The notes beneath the pieces were generated by a model. That model saw nothing but the letters and a program-made list of their open reading frames with translations. It made no database searches and had not been told where the DNA came from. From assembly GCF_001984195.1 (NCBI RefSeq), contig NZ_MTQN01000007.1:62001-126000 (forward strand): a DNA stretch of 64,000 bases, read 5' to 3'. Of the stretch, positions 52,807-60,594 are shown piece after piece. The DNA is from Kribbella sp. ALI-6-A (GTDB taxonomy: Bacteria; Actinomycetota; Actinomycetes; Propionibacteriales; Kribbellaceae). A program made the translations under genes and the position numbers. Each line of letters opens with the position of its first letter. Within the stretch, counting starts at the first letter, position 1.

Positions 52807-53415
52807 TCATGCCGTCTGGCCAGTGCTTCGACGTTTCGGTCCGACGCCCTCGGGGACTTCCGTGTGCACGTGCGGGATGTACACGAGCTTCTGGGTACGC
52901 CCGTCGAGCACGGTCGACTCGACGAGTTCCAGGTCGAGTTCGGCTCCGCCGTGCAGGAGGGCTGCGTCGCCGGCGCGGCCCGAGACGGCGGGGAACATGA
53001 TGATCTCGAGCCGGTCGACGAGGCCGGCGGCGAGTAGGGCGCGGTTGAGCGTGATGCTGCCGTGCGATCGCATCGGTACGTGCGTGGTGCGCTTCAGGCG
53101 TTCGATCGCCGTCACGGCGTCTTCGTTGAGCACCGTCGAGTTCTGCCAGCCGAGCGGCTCTTCGAGGGTGCTGGAGAACACGATCTTCGGCAGCGCGTTC
53201 AGGCTGTCGTAGTAGGGCTCGTCGTACTCGGCCACGAACGTACGGAACTCCCGGAACGTCGTCGCACCGAAGACGAGCACTTGATCCTGCGCGAAGGTGC
53301 GCACCCGGTCCTCGATGAGCTCAGGGCCCTCCTTTCCCCAGTAGCCGGGCCAGCCGTGGGCCATGCCGTAGCCGTCCAGGGTGCAGAAGAAGTCGACGGT
53401 GAAGGTTGTGCTCAT
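52807..53415 (-). CDS. RibD C-terminal/dihydrofolate reductase-like protein
   Basis: 202 aa. DHFR-fold flavin or pterin reductase relative: VDFFCTLDGYG opening, DQVLVFGATTFREF, KIVFSSTLEEPLGW, and GSITLNRALLAAGLVDRLEIIMFP. This group is common in actinomycetes with few known substrates; it is not the housekeeping DHFR. ATG at 53415 with AGGGAGCAACACC upstream. Divergent from the TPR-protein gene. Confidence 0.83.
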   Translation of the reverse strand: MSTTFTVDFFCTLDGYGMAHGWPGYWGKEGPELIEDRVRTFAQDQVLVFGATTFREFRTFVAEYDEPYYDSLNALPKIVFSSTLEEPLGWQNSTVLNEDAVTAIERLKRTTHVPMRSHGSITLNRALLAAGLVDRLEIIMFPAVSGRAGDAALLHGGAELDLELVESTVLDGRTQKLVYIPHVHTEVPEGVGPKRRSTGQTA

Positions 53416-53495
53416 GGTGTTGCTCCCTTGTTCGTGTCACCTCCGGTGGGTGACTTCACAACTGCTACGAACACGACTGGACCGATCCGACACCT

Positions 53496-54458
53496 GTGAC
53501 ACTGGTGAATGTGAGCTTCGGGAGGCAACAGACGGCTGAGTTGGTGCAGCGGCTCCAGGCCGGTGACACCAGTGCGCAGACCCTGGAGTCCCTGCGGGCG
53601 ACGGTCGAGGAACTGTGTTGCCAGTACAACCGCCGCGGCGCGTTGGAGCTGCGTCAGGAGGCTCATGCCTGGTTGCAGCATGTTGGAAACCTGCTGCGTC
53701 GACCGGTAGGGCTCAAGGTGCATCAAGAACTGCTGGTGACCGGCGGTTGGCTGGCGCTGCTGGCCGGCTGCGTCGAGTACGACCTCGGGATGAGCTCGGC
53801 CGCGGAGTCCACGCGGACAGCGGCGATGCAGTTGGGTGGCGAGGCGGATCATCCGGAAATCGTCGGGTGGGCCCACGAGATGACGGCGTGGTTCGCCCTG
53901 ACGCAAGGGCGGTACCGGCAAGCAATGCAGGCTGCCCAGCGCGGGCAGGCGGTCGCGCGGACCAGCAGTGTGCATGTTCAGCTCATTGCCCAGGAAGCGA
54001 AGGCTCGGGCGCGGATGGGGGAGAGCGGCCTGCACAACGTGCTCGAAAGCGGCCGGGAGATGCTCGACCGCCTGCCGTATCCCGACCGCCCGGACAATCA
54101 CTTCAAGATCGACCCGGCCAAGTGGGACTACTACGCGATGGACGTCCATCGGATCGCCGGCGACAACGACCTGGCGGAGCAGTACGCGAACGCCGTCATC
54201 CGCGACAATGTCACCCCCGGCGGCACCGAACTCAGCCCGATGAGGGTCTCCGAATGCCGGCTCACGCTGGGATTCCTGGCGGGGCGCCAAGGCGACCTGG
54301 AGCAGGCGGTCGGTTTGGGGAAGGCGGGGCTGAGGGACGGCAGGCAGAGCCGGATCCACCTGAAGATGATCGCGGGCGAACTGGACCGGGAGTTGCGCCG
54401 AAAGTTTCCGGCTGAGGGCCTGGTGGGCGAGTTCGAGGACGCGCTCCGCAGTTTCTGA
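53496..54458 (+). CDS. TPR-type sensory protein lacking the usual HTH domain
   Basis: 320 aa. Its helical repeats (GWAHEMTAWFALTQGRYRQAM, QLIAQEAKARARMGE, KWDYYAMDVHRIAGDNDLAEQYA) match the C-terminal part of a Streptomyces-type XRE-TPR regulator family in which about 90 residues of HTH come first. Here the GTG at 53496 starts after that position and the 80 nt upstream cannot encode an HTH. Either a truncated regulator or a stand-alone TPR partner. The frame is intact, so it is not obviously a pseudogene. Convergent with arsR, 6 nt between stops. Confidence 0.68.
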   Translation: MTLVNVSFGRQQTAELVQRLQAGDTSAQTLESLRATVEELCCQYNRRGALELRQEAHAWLQHVGNLLRRPVGLKVHQELLVTGGWLALLAGCVEYDLGMSSAAESTRTAAMQLGGEADHPEIVGWAHEMTAWFALTQGRYRQAMQAAQRGQAVARTSSVHVQLIAQEAKARARMGESGLHNVLESGREMLDRLPYPDRPDNHFKIDPAKWDYYAMDVHRIAGDNDLAEQYANAVIRDNVTPGGTELSPMRVSECRLTLGFLAGRQGDLEQAVGLGKAGLRDGRQSRIHLKMIAGELDRELRRKFPAEGLVGEFEDALRSF

Positions 54459-54464
54459 CCCGGC

Positions 54465-54824
54465 TCAGCTGGTGACCGGCTCCGGGACCGAGAGCAGGGC
54501 CGAGATCCACTGAAGACGCTCGGGCATCGGCCAGTAGTAGACCCACGTACCGCGCCGCTCGCAGTCGACCAGGCCGGCCTCGCGCAGCACCTTCAGGTGG
54601 TGGGAGATCGTCGGGCCGGAGACGTCGAAGTGCGGCGTGATGTCGCAGACGCAGACCTCGTCACCGGCGGAGGCGATGATCGACATCAGGCGCAGCCGGA
54701 TCGGGTCCGACAGGGCCTTGAACGCCGCGGCGCCCTCGGCGGCCTGGGCCGGGTTGAGTGCGGCGACGGAGATCGGGGCGCAGCAGCCACCGCTGCTCAG
54801 GAGAGGAATCTGCTGCTTCGACAT
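54465..54824 (-). CDS. arsR: ArsR-family metalloid-responsive repressor
   Basis: 119 aa winged-helix repressor. Cys58 and Cys60 in VCVCDI occupy the place of the As(III)/Sb(III)-binding ELCVCDL motif of plasmid R773 ArsR; a further Cys14-Cys15 pair lies near the N-terminus. Recognition helix SGPTISHHLKVLREAG (about 69-84). ATG 54824 or 54842 are both possible; neither has a Shine-Dalgarno sequence. A 9-bp inverted repeat spans both starts. Divergent from the flavoprotein and MFS genes, which it presumably represses until metalloid binds. Confidence 0.85.
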   Translation of the reverse strand: MSKQQIPLLSSGGCCAPISVAALNPAQAAEGAAAFKALSDPIRLRLMSIIASAGDEVCVCDITPHFDVSGPTISHHLKVLREAGLVDCERRGTWVYYWPMPERLQWISALLSVPEPVTS

Positions 54825-54848
54825 GTGTCTATCTTGACTCATGTCGAA
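54817..54848. promoter_or_regulatory. Probable ArsR operator overlapping the arsR start
   Basis: TTCGACATG (54817-54825), 14 nt, CATGTCGAA (54840-54848): perfect 9-bp arms covering both candidate arsR ATGs and lying 60 bp upstream of the flavoprotein gene. Confidence 0.62.
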
Positions 54849-54908
54849 ACAAGGGGCAAGGTGGACATCGTTGATTAGATGAACTTCAAGACAAGTGAGG
54901 GGTAAGCG

Positions 54909-56318
54909 ATGAGCGAAGAGAACGCCGTGCCGCCGGTGGTGGTTGTCGGCGCAGGTCCGGTGGGACTGGCGGCAGCGGCGCATCTGGCCGAGCGGGGCCT
55001 GGACTTCGTCGTACTGGAGGCCGGTCCCGGGATCGCGGCGGCGATCGACGAGTGGCGGCACGTGAAGCTGTTCAGCCCCTGGCGGTACGACATCGACGCG
55101 GCCGCGAAGCGCCTGCTCGAGCAGGCGGGCGGCTGGAGCGAGCCCGACCCCGGCACGCTGCCGACCGGCGGCGATCTGATCGACGCCTACCTCGAGCCGC
55201 TGGCGAAGACCCCGCAGCTGTCCGGCCGGATCCGCTTCAACGCCTCCGTCGCCGCGGTGACGCGGGTCGGCTTCGACCGGATCCGCACCGCCGGCCGCGA
55301 GCAGGCGCCGTTCCTGATCAGGCTGGACGACGGCAGCGAGCTCCTGGCGTCCGCGGTCATCGACGCCGCCGGCACCTGGCGCCGTCCCAACGTGCTCGGC
55401 GGCTCCGGCATCCCGGCCCGCGGCGAGAGCAATCTCGCCGGCAGCATCTCCCGCGCCCTGCCCGACGTACTGGGCCGCGATCGCGACCGCTTCGCCGGAC
55501 GCCGTACGGCGGTCGTCGGCGCGGGCCACTCGGCCGCGACCACGCTGCTCGACCTCGGCGAACTCGCCGCCCAGGTCCCCGGCACCGAGATCGTCTGGGT
55601 GGTCCGCGGCACCGACCAGGCGCGCACGTACGGCGGCGGCGCGGCCGACGAGCTGCCCGCGCGCGGCGCCCTCGGCTCCCGGCTGAAGCAGTTGGTCCAG
55701 TCGGGCCAGGTCGAGCTGGTGAGCAGCTTCCGCATCGAGGCGATCGAGCCGACCGCCGACGGACGGGTTCAGCTGGCTGCCGGTGAGCGGCGGGTCGTCG
55801 CCGACACCGTGGTGAACTCGACCGGCTTCCGCCCCGATCACGCCATGGTCGCCGAGCTGCGGCTCGACCTCGACCCGATCCTCGGCTCGACCCGCGCGCT
55901 GGCGCCGCTGATCGACCCGAACCAGCACTCCTGCGGCACCGTCCCGCCGCACGGCGTCGACGAACTCGCCCACCCCGAGCCCGGCTACTACGCCGTCGGC
56001 GCGAAGTCGTACGGCCGCGCGCCGACGTTCCTGCTCGCCACCGGGTACGAGCAGGCCCGCTCGGTCGTCGCCGCGCTCGCCGGCGACTGGGAAGCAGCTC
56101 GCGACGTCCAGCTCAACCTGCCCGAGACCGGCGTCTGCTCGTCCAACCTCGCGTACGGCGACAGCGCCGACGAGGCCGCGGGCGGCTGCTGCGGTCCAGC
56201 TCCGCAGGCGGTGGAGATCGCGGCTCCGGCCGGACGCGGCCTGGCCACCGGAATCAGCGGCGGACTGCTGACGATGATCGACCAACCCTCCACCGGGCAG
56301 TCGAGCTGCTGCAACTGA
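54909..56318 (+). CDS. ArsO-like FAD/NADPH-binding monooxygenase with Cys-Cys tail
   Basis: 469 aa flavoprotein. FAD dinucleotide motif VVGAGPVGLAAA (GAGPVG 14-19), NADPH motif VVGAGHSAATTL, and STGFRPDH. Divergent neighbour ArsR and downstream MFS pump suggest a metalloid-related role like ArsO, the flavin monooxygenase of Streptomyces ars loci. The C-terminal 60 residues are unusual: Cys near 411 (TGVCSSN), Cys427-Cys428 (GGCCGP) and Cys467-Cys468 (SSCCN), a candidate thiol binding site for As(III) or Sb(III). The ATG at 54909 follows GAGGGGTAAGC. The stop overlaps the MFS ATG (TGATG). Confidence 0.78.
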   Translation: MSEENAVPPVVVVGAGPVGLAAAAHLAERGLDFVVLEAGPGIAAAIDEWRHVKLFSPWRYDIDAAAKRLLEQAGGWSEPDPGTLPTGGDLIDAYLEPLAKTPQLSGRIRFNASVAAVTRVGFDRIRTAGREQAPFLIRLDDGSELLASAVIDAAGTWRRPNVLGGSGIPARGESNLAGSISRALPDVLGRDRDRFAGRRTAVVGAGHSAATTLLDLGELAAQVPGTEIVWVVRGTDQARTYGGGAADELPARGALGSRLKQLVQSGQVELVSSFRIEAIEPTADGRVQLAAGERRVVADTVVNSTGFRPDHAMVAELRLDLDPILGSTRALAPLIDPNQHSCGTVPPHGVDELAHPEPGYYAVGAKSYGRAPTFLLATGYEQARSVVAALAGDWEAARDVQLNLPETGVCSSNLAYGDSADEAAGGCCGPAPQAVEIAAPAGRGLATGISGGLLTMIDQPSTGQSSCCN

Positions 56319-57568
56319 TGCAGCCCAGGACAGCGGCCACCGCCCGTACCCGGTCAACGGGTCGGCGCGGTGGCCGCTTCGGCGTACCCCGACGGCTCGT
56401 CGCGGCGCTGGCCGTCACCCAGACAGTCGGGTACGGCGTGCTCTACTACGCGTTCAGCGCGCTGCTCGGCCCGATGAGCCGTGACCTCGGAATCTCCACG
56501 TCCACCGCGGCCGGCGCGCTCACGGCCGCGATCCTGACCACGGGGTTGATGGCGGTCCCGGTCGGCCGATGGCTCGACGCGCGCGGCGGGCACGCCCTCA
56601 TGACCACCGGATCGCTGCTCGGCGCCGCCGCCGTCGTGGCGTGGTCGCAGGTCCACTCGCTGCCGCAGCTGTACGTCGTGTTCGTGCTGATCGGCGTCGC
56701 GTCGGCGATGGTCCTGTACGAACCGGCCTTCGCTGTCGTCGTGGCCGTCACCGCACCCGAGGCCCGCACCCGGGCGCTGCTCGGGATCACCCTGGTCGCT
56801 GGCTTCGCCAGTTCGATCTTCATCCCGCTCACCGGATACTTGCTCGAGGCCACGACCTGGCGCGACACCTTGCTGATCCTCGCCGCCGGGTACGCCGTAC
56901 TCGCGATCCCGCTGCACGCCGTCGTTCTGCGCCGGACCGGCCCACGCCACCGCGCCGCACCAACCCGCTCGTCTCCGACGCGATCGTTCCTGCGCGACGC
57001 CGGGTTCTGGCTGCTGGCAGGCGGTTTCGTCCTGCACGCCGCGGCGCTCGCGATCGTCGCCGTACATCTCGTGCTCTACCTGACCGGCCTTGGTCACTCA
57101 CCAGCTGTCGCCGCGAGCTTGGCCGGTCTGCTCGGTCTGCTGTCCGTCACCGGCCGCGTCGTCGCCAGCCTGTCGGCCCGGTGGTTGCCTATGGCTACCA
57201 TCACGGCGATCGTACTGATCGCCCAGGGCCTCGCGATCTCGCTGCTCCCGTTCACCGGCCGGCACCTGGCCGGCGCGATCGGTTGCCTGACCCTGTTCGG
57301 ACTCGGCTTCGGCATCGCCTCGATCGCGGCCCCGGCGATCCTGCTCGACCGCTACGGCTCCGACGGCTACGCCACCACCGCTGGGACCTTGGCCACCCCG
57401 GCGATCATCGCCAAAGCCTGCGCGCCCCTCGGCGCCGCCGTACTCGCCGAGACGACCGGGTACCAGCCCGTCATCCTGACGGTCGCGTCAGTCTGTGTCG
57501 CCGCGGGGCTGTTGATCGCCGCCTCGCGATGGGTACCGCCGCCGACAGGCCGCCGTCCGAGCACCTGA
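56318..57568 (+). CDS. Major facilitator superfamily transporter of the ars-like module
   Basis: 416 aa, about twelve membrane segments. After a basic N-terminus (RSTGRRGGRFGVPRR), TM1 begins near 27; the loop between TM2 and TM3 reads GRWLDARGGHALMTTG, a motif A variant. Translationally coupled to the flavoprotein by a 1-nt stop/start overlap. Context suggests export of a metalloid species or the flavoprotein's product; it is not ArsB or Acr3. I cannot tell it from ArsJ- or ArsK-type pumps by eye. Confidence 0.82.
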   Translation: MQPRTAATARTRSTGRRGGRFGVPRRLVAALAVTQTVGYGVLYYAFSALLGPMSRDLGISTSTAAGALTAAILTTGLMAVPVGRWLDARGGHALMTTGSLLGAAAVVAWSQVHSLPQLYVVFVLIGVASAMVLYEPAFAVVVAVTAPEARTRALLGITLVAGFASSIFIPLTGYLLEATTWRDTLLILAAGYAVLAIPLHAVVLRRTGPRHRAAPTRSSPTRSFLRDAGFWLLAGGFVLHAAALAIVAVHLVLYLTGLGHSPAVAASLAGLLGLLSVTGRVVASLSARWLPMATITAIVLIAQGLAISLLPFTGRHLAGAIGCLTLFGLGFGIASIAAPAILLDRYGSDGYATTAGTLATPAIIAKACAPLGAAVLAETTGYQPVILTVASVCVAAGLLIAASRWVPPPTGRRPST

Positions 57569-57711
57569 TCACAGGCTGTGGTTGGCCGCTACCGTGATCC
57601 TCGCCCACGCGGCCGTCGTCCCGCTGGCCGACGCGATCGCCCGCCTGCCGCGTCTCCGGCGGCGCTGAGACGGCCGCGCGGCGAGGTGGCGCGGCGTCCT
57701 ACGATGATGGG

Positions 57712-58956
57712 ATGAGCGAGATCATCCAGTTGTGCCGGCGGGCGCGGGAGGCGTCGTACGCGTTGGCTTCGGCGTCGCGGGCGACCAAGGACGCGGCGTT
57801 GCACGCGATGGCGGCGGCGTTGCGGGCGAACACCGAGCGGATCGTCACGGCGAACGCCAAGGACGTCGCGGCCGCCCGGGAGGCCGGTACGCCGGAGTCG
57901 ACGGTGGATCGGCTGGCGCTGGACCCGGGGCGCGTCGACGCGATGGCCGCGGGGCTGGAGCAACTGGCCGGGCTGGTGGACCCGGTCGGTGAGGTCGTCC
58001 GCGGGTACAACCTGCCCAACGGGCTGGAGCTCAAGCAGGTCCGGGTGCCGTTCGGAGTGGTCGGCATCATCTACGAGGCCCGCCCGAACGTGACGGCCGA
58101 CGCGGCCGGGATCTGCCTCAAGTCGGGTAACGCGGTGCTGCTGCGCGGCTCGTCGTCGGCGGCCGAGTCCAACGCGGAGATCATCGACGTGCTGCGGACC
58201 GCCGTGGTCGAGGCCGGCCTGCCCGCCGACGTGATCCAGGGCGTGCCGGGGGACCGGGCCGCGGTCAAGGAGCTGATGCAGGCGCGCGGCCTGGTCGACG
58301 TCCTGATCCCGCGGGGCGGCGCCGGGCTGATCCAGACCGTCGTCACCGAGTCGACCGTACCGGTGATCGAGACGGGCGTCGGCAACTGCCACGTGTACGT
58401 CGACGCGGACGCCGATCTCGACCTCGCGCTGACCATCCTGCTGAACGCGAAGACCCAGCGCCCGAGCGTCTGCAACGCGGCCGAGTCGCTGCTGGTGCAC
58501 GCCGCGGTCGCCGACGAGTTCCTCGCGAAGGCCCTGCCCGCGCTGGCCGAGGCCGGCGTCACCGTGCACGGCGACCCGAAAGTGGTTGCGTCAGGCAAGG
58601 ACATTAAGTCGGCCACCGAAGAGGACTACGCGGCGGAGTACCACGGGCTCGACCTGTCGGCCGCTGTCATCGACTCGCTCGAGGACGCCGTCCAGCACAT
58701 CCGCAAGTACAGCTCGAGCCACACCGACGCGATCATCACCAAGTCGCAGGCGGCGGCCCGGCGCTTCGTCCAGGCGGTCGACTCGGCGGCGGTGGTGGTC
58801 AACGCCAGCACGCGGTTCACCGACGGCGGCGAGTTCGGGTTCGGCGCGGAGATCGGGATCTCGACGCAGAAGCTGCACGCGCGGGGGCCGATGGGACTGC
58901 CGGAGATGACGTCCACCAAGTACGTCGTGATCGGCGAGGGCCAGATCAGGACCTGA
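57712..58956 (+). CDS. proA: Gamma-glutamyl phosphate reductase
   Basis: Second step of proline synthesis: reduces glutamyl-5-phosphate to the semialdehyde. 414 aa. Aldehyde-dehydrogenase-like fold with [24 protein letters not shown] and the active Cys254 ([14 protein letters not shown]); ends in the [16 protein letters not shown] tail. ATG 57712 with GATGGG close upstream. Acts with ProB, here separated by the accessory genes. Its 3' end overlaps the convergent phosphopantetheinyl transferase gene by 11 nt. Confidence 0.96.
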   Translation: MSEIIQLCRRAREASYALASASRATKDAALHAMAAALRANTERIVTANAKDVAAAREAGTPESTVDRLALDPGRVDAMAAGLEQLAGLVDPVGEVVRGYNLPNGLELKQVRVPFGVVGIIYEARPNVTADAAGICLKSGNAVLLRGSSSAAESNAEIIDVLRTAVVEAGLPADVIQGVPGDRAAVKELMQARGLVDVLIPRGGAGLIQTVVTESTVPVIETGVGNCHVYVDADADLDLALTILLNAKTQRPSVCNAAESLLVHAAVADEFLAKALPALAEAGVTVHGDPKVVASGKDIKSATEEDYAAEYHGLDLSAAVIDSLEDAVQHIRKYSSSHTDAIITKSQAAARRFVQAVDSAAVVVNASTRFTDGGEFGFGAEIGISTQKLHARGPMGLPEMTSTKYVVIGEGQIRT

Positions 58957-59641
58957 AGCGCAGCACGTCGGCCGCGTCGAAGGTGGTGACCTCGATCGGC
59001 TCCTCGGTGAGCGCCGCCAACGCGGCGCGGTGACCGGGAGCAGGGGCGAGGTCGACCAGCTGCACCGGCCCGTTGTGGTCCGGCCACTGGAGGACCGCGG
59101 CCGGCTGGTCGGGCGCGCTCACCACGAGCTTGGTCAGATCGGCCCGGATCCCATCGCCGGTCGCCTTCACCACGGCTTCCTTCCGGGTCCAGTACGTCGT
59201 GAACGCACTAGGCCGGTCCGCGGCGTCGCGCCGTACGAGGTGCTCGGTCTCCTCCGGCGCCAAGCTGACGCGGGCCAGATCGAGCGGGTCGAGCCGGGTG
59301 TCGACCTTCTCGACGTCCAGGCCGACCGGCGTACCGGGGTGCAAGGCGACGCCGACCAGGTCACCGGAATGCGAGACCGACAGCTCGGCGCCCTCGGCGC
59401 GGACCTTGCCGTGCGGGCGTCCGCAGTCCGGGCAGCGCCGATCCAGCCGGATACTTGCCGGCGGCAACTGCTGCCTTCGCGCGAGTAGCCGGCGCACGAT
59501 CGTGCAGCCGAGCAGGAATCGGTCGTTGTCCTCCTGCCGCAAGTACGCCGCCAGCCGCTCGCGCTCCACAGTGTCGAGATCGTCGACCCAAGTGGCGTCG
59601 ATCGGCTGGGTGCTCAGCCGCGCCCACCAGACTTCGATCAT
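58946..59641 (-). CDS. Sfp-type 4'-phosphopantetheinyl transferase
   Basis: Activates acyl/peptidyl carrier proteins by adding phosphopantetheine from CoA. 231 aa. Mg2+ and CoA motifs: SVSHSGD (89-94), VGLDVEKVD (Asp109, Glu111) and [15 protein letters not shown] (Lys154-Glu155). [11 protein letters not shown] segment precedes the fold. The size suits the broad-specificity Sfp/Gsp group rather than AcpS. No PKS or NRPS genes lie in the window, so it probably serves clusters elsewhere. The ATG overlaps the stop of the HxlR-peroxiredoxin gene (ATGA), so the two are one operon. Confidence 0.88.
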   Translation of the reverse strand: MIEVWWARLSTQPIDATWVDDLDTVERERLAAYLRQEDNDRFLLGCTIVRRLLARRQQLPPASIRLDRRCPDCGRPHGKVRAEGAELSVSHSGDLVGVALHPGTPVGLDVEKVDTRLDPLDLARVSLAPEETEHLVRRDAADRPSAFTTYWTRKEAVVKATGDGIRADLTKLVVSAPDQPAAVLQWPDHNGPVQLVDLAPAPGHRAALAALTEEPIEVTTFDAADVLRFRS

Positions 59642-60510
59642 GCGGTGCTCAACGCCCAGTCGACGGCGTCGGGGATGTCGGTGACCGGGTAGCGCACCGC
59701 GCGGACCACGCGATCGGCGCCCACGATCAGCACGAAGCGTTTGAGGCGCTCCAGGCCGCCGGCGCGGAAGGTCGGCAGTCGTAGCGCCGCGGCGAGCGTC
59801 AGGTCCGTGTCGGACAGCAATGGCTGCGCGATCTGCTCCAGGTCCGCGAAGGCGCGCTGCTCGTCGGGGCGCTGCGTGCTGACCCCGTGCACGGCGATCC
59901 CGGCGGCGCGGAACTCGTCGTACTTCTCGCTGAAGAGCTTGTTCTCCAGAGTGCATCCGTGGGCTCCGGCGATCGCTCCCCAGTCGTCGGGCAAGGGCGT
60001 CGGCCGCCCGGTCGCGGGGAACCCGAACACGACCGTCGCCCGGGCGTCGGGATCCACCACATCGATCGGCGCGCCGCCGCGGCTGGTTGCTGGCAGCAAC
60101 AGATCGGGTGGGATCCGCCGGCCGACCAACTCGTGCAGCCGATGAGCCGGCGGCTCCGAGGCGTCGTTGGTGCCGGTGAGCTCGCCGTCGCCGAGCAGCC
60201 AGCGATCGCCCCAGTCCTGCAGGGCGACGAGCACCGGCAGGAGGGCCTGCCCCCGAGCCGTCAGTCGGTACGCGTACCGCGTCGGCCTCGCCTGGTACGC
60301 CGTACGCTCGACGATCCCGCTGTCCATCAGCCCGACCAGCCGCTCGGTCAGCACCTTCCGGGAGATCCGCAGCGACTCGGCCAGCAGGTCGAACCGGTCC
60401 AGCCCGCGGGCCAGATCGCGCACGATCAGCAACTCCCAGGGATCGCCGACAACCGCCAGCGACTGCGCGATCGCACAGTCCGGCTCGGGCGAGAAACTGC
60501 TCCGCCGCAC
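59638..60510 (-). CDS. HxlR-type regulator fused to a peroxiredoxin-like domain
   Basis: 290 aa. Residues 1-105: HxlR winged helix (CAIAQSLAVVGDPWELLIVRDL) with Cys12 at the redox position of HypR-like regulators. Residues about 145-290: an AhpC/TSA-like thioredoxin fold (VVFGFPATGRPTPLPDDWGAI, then GCTLENKLFSEKYDEF, VHGVSTQRPDEQ, LLSDTDLTLAAAL), closest by eye to actinobacterial peroxiredoxins. Cys186 takes the place of the peroxidatic Cys; the second Cys of the usual GCTPQSC motif is Lys here. Suggests direct peroxide or disulfide sensing. Divergent from an MFS transporter across two palindromes, and coupled to the transferase downstream. Confidence 0.85.
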   Translation of the reverse strand: MRRSSFSPEPDCAIAQSLAVVGDPWELLIVRDLARGLDRFDLLAESLRISRKVLTERLVGLMDSGIVERTAYQARPTRYAYRLTARGQALLPVLVALQDWGDRWLLGDGELTGTNDASEPPAHRLHELVGRRIPPDLLLPATSRGGAPIDVVDPDARATVVFGFPATGRPTPLPDDWGAIAGAHGCTLENKLFSEKYDEFRAAGIAVHGVSTQRPDEQRAFADLEQIAQPLLSDTDLTLAAALRLPTFRAGGLERLKRFVLIVGADRVVRAVRYPVTDIPDAVDWALSTA

Positions 60511-60543
60511 CGCGCCCTCCCTCGGTCGAATCCGCTTGCCCTC

Positions 60544-60577
60544 AACTTAGCCGGGCGACTAAGTTCCTGCCAGGAAC
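60544..60577. promoter_or_regulatory. Two overlapping palindromes between the HxlR-peroxiredoxin and MFS genes
   Basis: AACTTAG-N8-CTAAGTT (60544-60565) and GTTCCTG-C-CAGGAAC (60563-60577), both perfect. The first looks like a HxlR-family site. They occupy the centre of the 84-bp divergent region, leaving AGGAGG for the MFS gene just downstream. Confidence 0.65.
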
Positions 60578-60594
60578 TCACCCAGGAGGCAGGC

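Noticed and set aside
57594..57668. 24-aa open frame starting GTG between MFS and proA
   Set aside because: No ribosome site, too short, and no conservation evidence; could be a remnant C-terminus but I cannot support it.
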